43,522 nucleotides of DNA from Acidobacteriota bacterium (GTDB lineage Bacteria; Acidobacteriota; Thermoanaerobaculia; Multivoradales; J023): NCBI GenBank assembly GCA_029263355.1, contig JAJCXQ010000276.1, positions 1 to 43,522 of the forward strand, written 5' to 3'. The position numbers and the translations under genes are program-made. The notes below the pieces were generated by a model. It was given only the letters and a program-made list of their open reading frames with translations, did no database searches and had not been told where the DNA came from. Position 1 is the stretch's first letter. Every line of letters begins with the position of its first letter. Shown here piece after piece: positions 32,402 through 41,153 of this stretch.

Positions 32402-33799
32402 ATGTCTCGATACCAACCTTGCCGAGATCGGCGAACCCATCAGTGTGGCCACCAGCCGTTTCATTCCCCCTCGATCCCCGACCTAAAAGCATTTGCTACG
32501 ACAACTCTCAAACACCGGTCGTACCCAAGGCGTGCAGACAGAACATCGCCCCTGGTTGTCGCCGTCCTCGTGTTCCTGCCATGGGTGGGGGCTTGTTTCA
32601 GCCCTAAATCGAACGAAGAGCCGACCGCCGCCGAGACGTCAACACCGATTGCGGGAGTTTGGGATGGTGAAAAAGATGACGGGCACGACGGCCCAGCCGA
32701 CCCTGGGGAGCATGAAGAGGGGATTGTCGAGTTGACCGCAGAAGCGGCTTCCCAAGTCGAGATCCGTACCGCACTGGTGGAGGACCGCGTCCTTCCGGCG
32801 CAGCTCGAGACCACCGGCCAGGTGGACTTTGACCAGACCCGCCTCGCCCACGTCAGTCCACGGATCTCGGGCCGAGTCCATCGGGTTGATGCACTGCTGG
32901 GCCAGACCGTCCGCGCCGGCCAGAAACTGGCCGAGATCGATTCGATTGAGCTGGGTCAGGCAAAGTCCGTTTACCTCCAAGCGAAGGCGAAGGAGGAGCT
33001 AGCGCGCAAGAGCTTCGACCGAGCCCAGAGTCTCTTCACCGACCGGATCGCGGCCGAATTGCAGGTGTTGGAGGCCGAAGCAAAGCTGAGGGAGGCAACG
33101 GCGGGGCTTCGCGCCGCGGAGGAGACCCTCCATCTCTACGGCTTGAGCCAAGAGCAGGTTGTTACCCTGACTTACGACGACCGCAGGGCTTCGATTTATC
33201 CCTTGCGGGCGCCCTTCGCCGGCACTCTGGTGGAGCGCCATGCCACCCTCGGCGAGTTGGTCACGCCGGAGCGTAATCTCTTCACCCTCGCCGATCTCAG
33301 CCGGGTGTGGATCGAAATTGATGTTTACCAGCGGGATCTCGCTAGGGTTCACATCGATGACCACGTTCGGGCGCGGGTCGATGCCTTTCCGGACGATGTT
33401 TTCGAAGGCAAAGTCTCCTACCTGAGTGCCAGTGTCGACACCGCCACGCGCACGGTGCGCGCCAGGCTCGACGTGGCGAATCCCGAGGGCAAGCTGCGCC
33501 CGGGAATGTTTGTCGAAGTGGGACTCGTCGATCCGCACGCGGGGGATGGTGGAGCGGCACGGAGAAGTCTGGTTGTGCCGGAAAACGCCGTAGTGCGCGA
33601 CGGCGAGGAGCACCTCGTTTTCATCATCGCAGGAGAGCGTCGGTTCGAGCGTCGAGAGGTTCGCATCGGTCGTCGTGCCGGCGGCTATGTCGAGATTCTC
33701 GAAGGGGTCGGGCCGGGCGACAGCGTGGTGGTGGCAGGAGGCTTCCTCCTCAAATCCGCGTTGTCCACGGAATCGCTTGGCGGCGGCCACAGCCATTGA
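32402..33799 (+). CDS. czcB: RND efflux periplasmic adaptor (CzcB/CusB type)
   Basis: 465-aa membrane-fusion protein linking an RND pump to an outer-membrane channel. After a basic leader, a hydrophobic stretch at about 50-64 ends in W-V-G-A-C, a plausible lipobox. Then come a short His/Asp/Glu-rich segment (about 85-105), barrel-sandwich and hairpin segments with R-I-S-G-R-V and Q-T-V-R-A-G-Q-K-L, a coiled coil (about 180-240), and the beta-barrel region with L-R-P-G-M-F-V. It ends G-G-G-H-S-H. The N-terminus before the lipobox is long and unusual, but there is no later ATG, GTG or TTG before it in frame; GAGAGGA precedes the ATG at 32402. The pump gene follows after 13 bp. The His-rich parts suit a metal cation. 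Confidence 0.9.
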   Translation: MSRYQPCRDRRTHQCGHQPFHSPSIPDLKAFATTTLKHRSYPRRADRTSPLVVAVLVFLPWVGACFSPKSNEEPTAAETSTPIAGVWDGEKDDGHDGPADPGEHEEGIVELTAEAASQVEIRTALVEDRVLPAQLETTGQVDFDQTRLAHVSPRISGRVHRVDALLGQTVRAGQKLAEIDSIELGQAKSVYLQAKAKEELARKSFDRAQSLFTDRIAAELQVLEAEAKLREATAGLRAAEETLHLYGLSQEQVVTLTYDDRRASIYPLRAPFAGTLVERHATLGELVTPERNLFTLADLSRVWIEIDVYQRDLARVHIDDHVRARVDAFPDDVFEGKVSYLSASVDTATRTVRARLDVANPEGKLRPGMFVEVGLVDPHAGDGGAARRSLVVPENAVVRDGEEHLVFIIAGERRFERREVRIGRRAGGYVEILEGVGPGDSVVVAGGFLLKSALSTESLGGGHSH

Positions 33800-33812
33800 A
33801 GGGGTCGAGAAC

Positions 33813-36800
33813 ATGATCAAGAAACTCATCGACTTCTCTCTCGACAATCGTTTCCTAGTGTTGGCGTTCTGGCTATTGGTTGTGGCTCTGGGCATCAATG
33901 CCCTCAGCAAGTTGCCCATTGATGCCGTGCCCGACGTGACCAACGTTCAGGTTCAGATCCTTACCAACAGTCCTGGGCTGGCGCCGGAGGAGGTTGAGAG
34001 GTTCATCTCCTTCCCGGTCGAAACCGCTATGAGCGGCCTGCCCAAGATCGAGGAGATCCGTTCGGTCTCCAAGTTTGGACTTTCGGTGGTTACCGTGGTC
34101 TTCGAGGAGGGATCTGATATCTACTGGGCACGCCAGCTCGTCGGTGAGCGTTTGACGGCCGCCCGGGAGCAGATCCCCGACGGTTATGGCGATCCCGAAA
34201 TGGGTCCGATCTCCACTGGCCTCGGTGAGATCTACCAATTCGAAGTCCGGGGCGAGCCGATGTGCTCGCCACAGGAGCTTGACGATGTTGTCGTGGCTGA
34301 CGTTCCGTCGGACGTCGCAACCTGTTATACACCGATGGAGCTGCGCACCATCTTGGACTGGTTCGTCAACTACCAGCTGCGTTCAGTGCCCGGAATTGTC
34401 GAGGTCAACTCCTTCGGTGGTCAGCTCAAGACCTACCAGGTAACGCTCGACCCGGATCAGTTGATGTCCTACGGTTTGGCGGTTGGAGACGTCTTCCGGG
34501 CTGTTGAGGCCAATAATCGCAATGTCGGCGGCGGCTACATCGCCCGTGGCGGCGAGCAATACCTGATTCGCGGCGAGGGGCTCCTGGAATCGCTTGAGGA
34601 CCTCGAATCCGTGGTGCTCGCCCATGACGAGAGTGGCACGCCAGTTTTTGTGCGCGATGTCGGCCGTGCCGAGCTGGCGCCGATGATCCGCCAGGGCGCG
34701 GTGACTCGTGATGGTCGCGGCGAAGCGGTGGTTGGCATCGTCATGATGTTGATCGGCGAGAACTCTCGGGTGGTGGTCGACCGCGTCAAAGACAAGATCG
34801 CCCAGGTGGAAAAGACCCTGCCGGAAGGCGTGACCATCGATCCTTTTTATGACCGCACAGAGCTGGTGCGGCGTACGATCAAGACGGTAGCAAAGAACCT
34901 CACCGAGGGCGGGTTGCTGGTCATCCTGGTGTTGCTGCTCTTGCTCGGCAACCTGCGCGGTGGGTTGATTGTCTCTTCGGCAATCCCGTTGTCGATGCTG
35001 GCGGCCTTCATCGCCATGCGTTACGCTGGCCTTTCGGGCAACTTGATGAGTCTCGGCGCCATCGATTTTGGCCTGATCGTCGACGGTTCCGTCGTAATGA
35101 TCGAGAACATTGTGCGGGTACTCCACGAGCGGCGCCGTGACGATCAGGTGTCGCACCTGGAGAAGGTGCGTCAGGCTGCCCACCAAGTGGGCCGCCCGGT
35201 GGTCTTTGCCGTCAGCATCATCATGATCGTCTACTTGCCGATCATGGCGCTGCGCGGCGTCGAGGGCAAAATGTTCGGGCCGATGGCGCTGACGGTGGTT
35301 TTCGCCCTAGCAGCATCGCTGGTTTGTGCGTTGACCTTGATGCCAGTGCTGGCGAGCCTGTTGCTAAAGCGGGTTTCGGAGAAAGAACCCTTCTTGTTCC
35401 GGTTCGCCAAACGGCTCTATGTGCCGATGCTCGGCGCCTCGATGCGACACAAGAAGGTCACCGTCGGTGTTGCGGTCGGGCTTTTCCTGGCCAGTCTGGG
35501 GATCGCCCCGTTTCTTGGTGCGGAATTCATTCCGCGCCTCGACGAGGGGGCGATTGCTATGCAGATCTGGCGCTTGCCCTCGATCTCACTCGAGCAGTCG
35601 AACGAGATTTCGACCGTAGCCGAGAAAATCTTGAAAGATCAGTTTCCGGAAGTCGAGACGGTGATCTCACGCACCGGGCGGGCAGAGATTGCTACCGACC
35701 CCATGGGGGTGGAGATCAGCGATACGTTTCTGATCTTGGCGCCAAGCGAGACATGGCGCTACGGCACCAAGGAGGCTTTGATCGAAGCCATCGACGAGGC
35801 GATGCAGAAGAACGTCACCGGGGCGATCTTTAGTTACTCCCAGCCGATCGAGCTGCGTGTCTCGGAACTGATTTCGGGTGTACGGTCCGACGTCGCTGTC
35901 CACGTCTATGGCGACGATCTGGCCCTCCTGAAGCAGAAGGCTGATGAGATCGCCCTAGTGCTCCAGGGAGTCTCCGGAGCGGCGGACGTGAAGGCCGAAC
36001 AGACCACTGGGCTACCCATGCTGCGGGTCCGCGTCGACCGCAAAGCCATCGCACGCTACGGCATCAACGCCGCGGACGTGCTCGATGTCGTGGAGACCAT
36101 TGGCGGCAAGGAGCTGGGAGTGGTGTTGGAAGGCCAGAAGCGTTTTGTGCTCCAGGCCCGTTTCGGCGCCGAGGTGCTGGCCGATCTGGAGCGTCTGCGC
36201 GATCTGCGGGTAGCGGCTCCCGCTGAAGTGGGTAGTGCGCCACGCTTCATCCCTTTGGCGCAGCTCGCTGAAATCCGGATCGAGGACGGTCCGGCTCAGA
36301 TCAGCCGCGACCGCATCAGTCGCCGGATCAACATCGAGGCCAACGTGCGCGGGCGCGACCTTGCTTCCTTCGTCGCCGAGGCGCAGGAAGCGGTGGATCG
36401 GGAGGTCACCCTGCCGACGGGTTGGACGGTGGAGTGGGGCGGTCAGTTCGAAAACCTCCAGGAAGCCTCGGCGCGCCTCACAGTGCTCGTCCCTCTGGCT
36501 CTCCTGTTGATTTTCATTCTGCTCTACTCGACGTTCGGCTCGGTACGGCTCGCGACATTGATCTTCTTGAACGTGCCGTTGGCGATCACCGGAGGTCTGG
36601 TGGCCCTCCTCCTGCGAGGCTACCCCTTCTCCATATCCGCCGGCGTGGGTTTCATCGCCCTCTTTGGTATCGCGGTCTTGAACGGTGTCGTGCTGGTTTC
36701 CTACATCGTTGAAGAACGCCGACACGGACTCGGTGCCGACGAAGCCGCCCGTGAAGGCGCCTTGACTCGATTGCGGCCGGTACTGATGACGGCAATGGTG

Positions 36801-36980
36801 GCGTCCTTCGGTTTTATCCCGATGGCGCTCGCCACGAGCGCTGGCGCCGAAGTCCAACGGCCTCTCGCCACCGTGGTGATCGGCGGCTTGGTGACTTCGA
36901 CGCTCTTGACGTTGTTGGTGTTACCGGCGATCTACGGTTGGTTCGCTGAACGACGCACCGACATCGAGCCCGGGGAATAG
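33813..36980 (+). CDS. czcA: heavy-metal efflux RND transporter (CzcA/CusA family)
   Basis: 1055-aa inner-membrane proton-driven pump. The HME-RND signature in helix 4 is complete: I-D-F-G-L-I-V-D-G-S-V-V-M-I-E-N, with D418, D424 and E431 at the spacing of the essential D402/D408/E415 in CzcA. The two large periplasmic loops and 12 hydrophobic segments are recognisable. An insertion of about 20 residues with C151 and C171 sits where most relatives read F-E-V-x-G-E-G-Y-S-x-M-E-L; it could form a disulfide or bind metal. I chose the ATG at 33813, preceded by GAAGGGG, because it gives the usual M-I-K-K-L-I-D-F-S start; a longer reading overlaps czcB. No CzcC-type outer-membrane gene accompanies it. 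The metal cannot be named from sequence. Confidence 0.95.
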   Translation: MIKKLIDFSLDNRFLVLAFWLLVVALGINALSKLPIDAVPDVTNVQVQILTNSPGLAPEEVERFISFPVETAMSGLPKIEEIRSVSKFGLSVVTVVFEEGSDIYWARQLVGERLTAAREQIPDGYGDPEMGPISTGLGEIYQFEVRGEPMCSPQELDDVVVADVPSDVATCYTPMELRTILDWFVNYQLRSVPGIVEVNSFGGQLKTYQVTLDPDQLMSYGLAVGDVFRAVEANNRNVGGGYIARGGEQYLIRGEGLLESLEDLESVVLAHDESGTPVFVRDVGRAELAPMIRQGAVTRDGRGEAVVGIVMMLIGENSRVVVDRVKDKIAQVEKTLPEGVTIDPFYDRTELVRRTIKTVAKNLTEGGLLVILVLLLLLGNLRGGLIVSSAIPLSMLAAFIAMRYAGLSGNLMSLGAIDFGLIVDGSVVMIENIVRVLHERRRDDQVSHLEKVRQAAHQVGRPVVFAVSIIMIVYLPIMALRGVEGKMFGPMALTVVFALAASLVCALTLMPVLASLLLKRVSEKEPFLFRFAKRLYVPMLGASMRHKKVTVGVAVGLFLASLGIAPFLGAEFIPRLDEGAIAMQIWRLPSISLEQSNEISTVAEKILKDQFPEVETVISRTGRAEIATDPMGVEISDTFLILAPSETWRYGTKEALIEAIDEAMQKNVTGAIFSYSQPIELRVSELISGVRSDVAVHVYGDDLALLKQKADEIALVLQGVSGAADVKAEQTTGLPMLRVRVDRKAIARYGINAADVLDVVETIGGKELGVVLEGQKRFVLQARFGAEVLADLERLRDLRVAAPAEVGSAPRFIPLAQLAEIRIEDGPAQISRDRISRRINIEANVRGRDLASFVAEAQEAVDREVTLPTGWTVEWGGQFENLQEASARLTVLVPLALLLIFILLYSTFGSVRLATLIFLNVPLAITGGLVALLLRGYPFSISAGVGFIALFGIAVLNGVVLVSYIVEERRHGLGADEAAREGALTRLRPVLMTAMVASFGFIPMALATSAGAEVQRPLATVVIGGLVTSTLLTLLVLPAIYGWFAERRTDIEPGE

Positions 36981-36985
36981 AAGCA

Positions 36986-37034
36986 GGCCCCGGACTTCTC
37001 TCCGTGCTCTTTTCAAGAGGAGGGAGTCGGGGCC
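36986..37034. terminator. bidirectional terminator-like hairpin between czcA and the glycosyltransferase gene
   Basis: GGCCCCGGACTTCTCTCC pairs with GGAGGGAGTCGGGGCC with small bulges, topped by an inner stem CTCTT/AAGAG around TTC. It begins 5 bp after the czcA stop and includes the stop codon and last codons of the convergent glycosyltransferase gene. Confidence 0.7.
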
Positions 37035-38191
37035 AATGCTGCCAGCATCGCTCGGCATACGGCTTCGGGCTCCAGCAGCTGCCGCCAATGGCTCGAGATC
37101 TGGTGGGCGTCGCGATGGCCGGCGTCCCAGGCTTCCATCTCTTGGCGCAGGGCGCCGGCCAGGTCACGGGGTCGGCGGGAGGTGGTGACGGTACCGTAGC
37201 GACCTGTCTCGGACCAGCTGGCGAGGCTGGGGATCGCCGGTCCGACCAGGGTCGCTCCCGACGCCAGGGCCTCGAGCCCGGCATGGGGGCTGCCTTCCCA
37301 GCGTGACGAGAAGACGATGGCGCGGGCCGTGCTGAGCTCGCGGGCGACGTCGGCCTGTTGACGGATTCCGAGATAGCGCAGCCGTGGGTTACGTTCAGCG
37401 AGGTCGGCGAACCAGGGCTCGCCGCCACTGCCGAGGAGAATGATCTCGGTGCCAGCGCGCTGGTCGAGAAACTTCGCCAACGCCGCCTCCAGTAGTCCGG
37501 CGTCTTTCTGTGGATCGCTCCAGCGGCCGATCGCCACCACCCGATCGTCTTTCGCGGCGGGGACCGGGCAGTTCAGGAGCGCGTCGCCGATGGTGAAAGG
37601 CACCACGTGCAGCCGTTGGCCGAGAGTCGCTGCGTTGGCGCCTCTCAAGAAGTGCTGAAAGTTTGATCTTGCTACAGAATTGCCGAAGATCACCGCGTCG
37701 GAGGCTCGGGTGCTGGCGACAAATTCTTGGTCTTCGGGCGAGGGTTGCGCGATGTCGGCCAAGATTCGTGTTGTCCAGTACTTGAGGCATTTGAGACGGT
37801 CGAGCCAGGTGGTTTGGTAGACCAGCATGCGCTGGAGAGAGATTCGTGGGAAGGCTCGGAGGCCGATCTGGCCGTCGGTGTCGGTGATCGCGATCACTCT
37901 CGAGCCCGCCGACTGCATCGCTTGCAGCACGGTGGACATACGATGCCAGGTGACGATCACCGCGACGTCGGCGCCGGTCGCCTGCCAGAAGGCAGGATCT
38001 TCGAGTTGCGTCGCGTCTTCGACGATCTGCAGGGGACCATCGAATCCCTGCGAAGAGGCTTGGTCGCACACCACCATTGTGTCGTGCCCGAGGGCCTCGA
38101 AGCCAGCCAGGTATTGTTCGAAGCGAAAGGAGCAGTCGAGCAGCCGTGAGCGGTGATTCCATACCAGCGCGATTTTCATGGGGGTCGCCAT
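37013..38191 (-). CDS. GT4-like glycosyltransferase
   Basis: 392-aa cytoplasmic or membrane-associated glycosyltransferase with GT-B fold. The C-terminal half shows R-V-V-A-I-G-R-W-S near 218, I-I-L-L-G-S-G-G-E near 250 and the family's sugar-nucleotide motif F-S-S-R-W-E-G-S-P-H-A-G-L-E-A-L near 295-310 (E-x7-E pattern). The N-terminal half reads K-I-A-L-V-W-N-H-R-S-R-L-L-D. The ATG at 38191 and another four codons later (38179) are both possible; neither has a good ribosome site. It follows a membrane GT-C-like gene by 16 bp, so both probably work on a surface glycan. Acceptor and donor are unknown. Confidence 0.88.
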   Translation of the reverse strand: MATPMKIALVWNHRSRLLDCSFRFEQYLAGFEALGHDTMVVCDQASSQGFDGPLQIVEDATQLEDPAFWQATGADVAVIVTWHRMSTVLQAMQSAGSRVIAITDTDGQIGLRAFPRISLQRMLVYQTTWLDRLKCLKYWTTRILADIAQPSPEDQEFVASTRASDAVIFGNSVARSNFQHFLRGANAATLGQRLHVVPFTIGDALLNCPVPAAKDDRVVAIGRWSDPQKDAGLLEAALAKFLDQRAGTEIILLGSGGEPWFADLAERNPRLRYLGIRQQADVARELSTARAIVFSSRWEGSPHAGLEALASGATLVGPAIPSLASWSETGRYGTVTTSRRPRDLAGALRQEMEAWDAGHRDAHQISSHWRQLLEPEAVCRAMLAALAPTPSS

Positions 38192-38207
38192 GGTTGGGGT
38201 CCGCCGC

Positions 38208-39731
38208 TTAGAGCGACTGCGTGGACCTCTCGTAAAGCACGTAGGTTAGCGGGTCGTGGAAGGTCATCACTCGGGTGTAACCGTGCTGCGGCAAGGCCTG
38301 GTCTGCACCTTCGAGTAGCAAGATCAGGTCCGGCTGGAAGCGGGTCAAAACCTCCATCATCGGTGTGTGCTGCGACCCATCGTAGTAGTAGAGCCCCTGG
38401 GTAACCAATCCAGCGTGATCGATGATCCGCATGTTGGTGGCGTAGCCCAGGATTCCGATGGAGGGCTGGAGCAGGCTGGTGTTGTCGTCATAACGTTGAT
38501 TCAGCCAGTCAGCGATCTCATAGAGCTGCTTGGAATGGGGGTCGAGCTCAAATTTGTAGTCGAGTTTACGATCGACATGGGTGGCTGCCAAGAGGATGGC
38601 TACCGAGATCAGAAGCGCCGATCCGACGCGGGCTGTCGCGGCGGGTTCGAGCTTGATGACGCTGCTGAGGACACGCAGCCCGGCGGTCAAGATTTGGTGG
38701 AGGCCGACGATGAAAAGCATCGCCAGCACTGGATTCAAGATGTAGTAATGCCAGTGAAATCGCGGATCAGGGCCGAGGGCTGCGTATACGACCACTAGGC
38801 CGGCGGCATAGGTGATCAGCACCAAATATTCCCACGCTGCTTTCGTCAAACTGCGGATGCCGACCAAACAGACCACTGGAAACAGCCAGCTGGCCGCCTT
38901 GATCGCCGTGCTGGCGGTATAGATGCCGGCCATGTTGGCGAAGTAGCCTTGGTAATAACCGTAAACGAAACGCAGGTAGCCGAGCAGTGGGAAATAGTCT
39001 TTTTTGGCGGCCAGTGCGTTGGGCAGGATGGAATGAAAGTACAGCTGTGAGAACACTAACCACGGCGTCACCACGACCGCGAAAGCGCCGATCAGTTGGA
39101 GTGGCAGCTTGCGTCGTTCGTAGAGGAAAACCAGGCCGATCAAGAGTGCCAGCAGCGCGGCGTCGTAGCGAGTCAAGAAGGCGACCCCGAGTACCAGCCC
39201 GGTCGGAATCTCGAGGCGCTGGGTAAAGAGGTAGAACGCCAGCAGGGTCAAGAACGCGAAGCTGTGGGTCTCCATCCCGAAGTAGAGATAACTGAAATTC
39301 AGGTTGGCGAGGATCATCACCGCGATCAAAGCGCTGATCAGCAGCGAGTGGGTGCGGCGCAGGATCTTGGTCATTAACCAGGCCTCGAGCACCAGGAAGA
39401 TGATGCCAAAGACGTTCTGGATGACCGGCGCACGGTCGCCGCCAAGAGCAACAAAAACGGCCGAGATCAATGTGTGAAGCGGCGTCGTCACGCCGAGAAT
39501 ACGCTCGCCGGGATTGAATACGAAGCCGTGTCCGTCGGCGATGTTGCGGGCGTACCTCAGGACGATCAGGGCGTCCTCGAATTGCAGGGTGACGGCGATG
39601 TTGCGGTATGCCTTCCACAGGAATGGCGCCGCCAGCAGAAAGAAGATGACGTCGAAATATCGTCGGCCCAGTTGGGCGACGCGCTCAAACCTCGCTGGCA
39701 GATCGCGCTGCCAGGTTGCGCTCTGATTCAT
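38208..39731 (-). CDS. polytopic membrane protein, GT-C-like glycosyltransferase
   Basis: 507-aa inner-membrane protein with about 10 hydrophobic segments between residues 28 and 385 and a soluble C-terminal part. Near the N-terminus, E-D-A-L-I-V-L-R-Y-A-R-N-I-A-D-G-H-G-F-V-F-N-P-G matches the first loop motif of GT-C polyprenyl-phosphate sugar transferases, with the acidic pair E-D as presumed catalytic residues. The C-terminal region (about 390-507) is outside the membrane core. It is followed by the GT4-like gene and preceded by pilR, all on the minus strand. Membrane glycosylation of pili or a polysaccharide is possible but not shown. Confidence 0.85.
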   Translation of the reverse strand: MNQSATWQRDLPARFERVAQLGRRYFDVIFFLLAAPFLWKAYRNIAVTLQFEDALIVLRYARNIADGHGFVFNPGERILGVTTPLHTLISAVFVALGGDRAPVIQNVFGIIFLVLEAWLMTKILRRTHSLLISALIAVMILANLNFSYLYFGMETHSFAFLTLLAFYLFTQRLEIPTGLVLGVAFLTRYDAALLALLIGLVFLYERRKLPLQLIGAFAVVVTPWLVFSQLYFHSILPNALAAKKDYFPLLGYLRFVYGYYQGYFANMAGIYTASTAIKAASWLFPVVCLVGIRSLTKAAWEYLVLITYAAGLVVVYAALGPDPRFHWHYYILNPVLAMLFIVGLHQILTAGLRVLSSVIKLEPAATARVGSALLISVAILLAATHVDRKLDYKFELDPHSKQLYEIADWLNQRYDDNTSLLQPSIGILGYATNMRIIDHAGLVTQGLYYYDGSQHTPMMEVLTRFQPDLILLLEGADQALPQHGYTRVMTFHDPLTYVLYERSTQSL

Positions 39732-39776
39732 CGCCCGGTCTCGGTTGGCAGGTCTCGTGGCAGGCGTTCGCCCGGC

Positions 39777-41153
39777 TCAATCCGAACCGGTGACTTCGAG
39801 TTTCTTGGCGTAGTAGCGGAACGAACGGAACGAGATGTTCAATAGCTCCGCGGCCTGAGTCTGGGTGCCGTTACAGCGGTCCAGGGCCTGACGCATGAGC
39901 TCACTGCGGATCTCGTCGAGGTGGGCGTCGAGATCGATACCATCCTTGGGCAAGCTGATCGAAGCCGACGGGCGACCGCCGATGGATCGGATCTTGTGCG
40001 GCAGATCTTCCGCCGTCAGGTGATCCTGAGTGCTCAGCGCCAGAGCACGTTCAATGGTGTTCTCGAGCTCGCGGACGTTGCCCGGCCAATAGTAGTTCTC
40101 GAGCAGGCTGAATGCCTCGTTCGAGACCTGACACGGGACGAGACCGAGCTCTTGGCTGTATTTGTCGATGAAGTGTTTGACCAGGGGTCGGATGTCTTCT
40201 TGGCGCTCCCGTAGCGGCGGTAGATGGATCGGAATCACGTCGATACGATAGAAGAGGTCTTCCCTGAACTCGCCACTGGCGATGCTATCCTTGAGATCGC
40301 GGTTGGTGGCGGCGATGATCCGTACGTCGACCGTCTCTTCACGATTGCTGCCCACTCGGCGGACTTTTTTGTCTTGCAGAACCCGCAACAGTTTGACCTG
40401 CATCGGTGGCGTCATTTCACCGATCTCGTCCAGGAATAGGGTGCCCTGATCCGCCTCCTGAAAGAGCCCCTTCTTCTCCCGTACCGCACCGGTGAAGGCC
40501 CCCCGTTCGTGACCGAAGAGCTCGCTCTCGAGCAGATTCTCCGGCATCGCGCCACAGTTGATCGATAAGAAATGATGCTGGGAACGAGGGCCGGCGTAGT
40601 GGAGCGCCCGCGCGATCAGCTCTTTGCCGGTTCCGCTCTCGCCGGACACCAAGACATTCGACAGGGTTTTGGCGACGCGCTCGATGAGTGAGAAGATCTC
40701 CTGCATCCGTGGGCTGGTGCCGATAATGTTGGAGAATTCGTAACGACGCTCGAGCTCGTTGCGCAGATAGGTGTTCTCTTCCTCGAGCTCGGTCTTCTTG
40801 AGCGCTCCGGCCGCCACAACAGTCAGCTCTTCGACGTTGAAAGGCTTCGAGATGTAGGTGTAGGCGCCGAGTTTCATGGCCTCGACCGCCGACTTGTTGG
40901 AGGCATAAGCGGTCATCATGATGACCGCGATCCCTGGCCAGCTGGCTTTGATCTCGCGCAGTAGATCCAGGCCGTTGCCGTCCGGCATCAGGATGTCGCA
41001 CAGCACCAAATCGAAGTTGCGTTCGCTGAGCTGACCGCGTGCTTGCTCCACCGAGCCGGCGGTGCGGACGTCATAACCTTCTTTCTCGAACAGCAGACGC
41101 AAGAATTCGGACAGGCTCTCTTCGTCGTCAACAACCAACAAGCGGATCTTCAT
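39777..41153 (-). CDS. pilR: PilR-like sigma-54 response regulator
   Basis: 458-aa activator. The receiver domain has D53 in L-V-L-C-D-I-L-M-P-D. The AAA+ domain (about 140-375) has G-E-S-G-T-G-K-E and an intact G-A-F-T-G-A loop. The Fis-type helix-turn-helix at about 420-455 reads C-N-G-T-Q-T-Q-A-A-E-L-L-N-I-S-F-R-S-F-R. It overlaps the pilS stop by 4 bp and follows pilC and pilS, the classical order in type IV pilus loci, where PilR activates pilA from a sigma-54 promoter (pilA is not in the window). Confidence 0.94.
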   Translation of the reverse strand: MKIRLLVVDDEESLSEFLRLLFEKEGYDVRTAGSVEQARGQLSERNFDLVLCDILMPDGNGLDLLREIKASWPGIAVIMMTAYASNKSAVEAMKLGAYTYISKPFNVEELTVVAAGALKKTELEEENTYLRNELERRYEFSNIIGTSPRMQEIFSLIERVAKTLSNVLVSGESGTGKELIARALHYAGPRSQHHFLSINCGAMPENLLESELFGHERGAFTGAVREKKGLFQEADQGTLFLDEIGEMTPPMQVKLLRVLQDKKVRRVGSNREETVDVRIIAATNRDLKDSIASGEFREDLFYRIDVIPIHLPPLRERQEDIRPLVKHFIDKYSQELGLVPCQVSNEAFSLLENYYWPGNVRELENTIERALALSTQDHLTAEDLPHKIRSIGGRPSASISLPKDGIDLDAHLDEIRSELMRQALDRCNGTQTQAAELLNISFRSFRYYAKKLEVTGSD

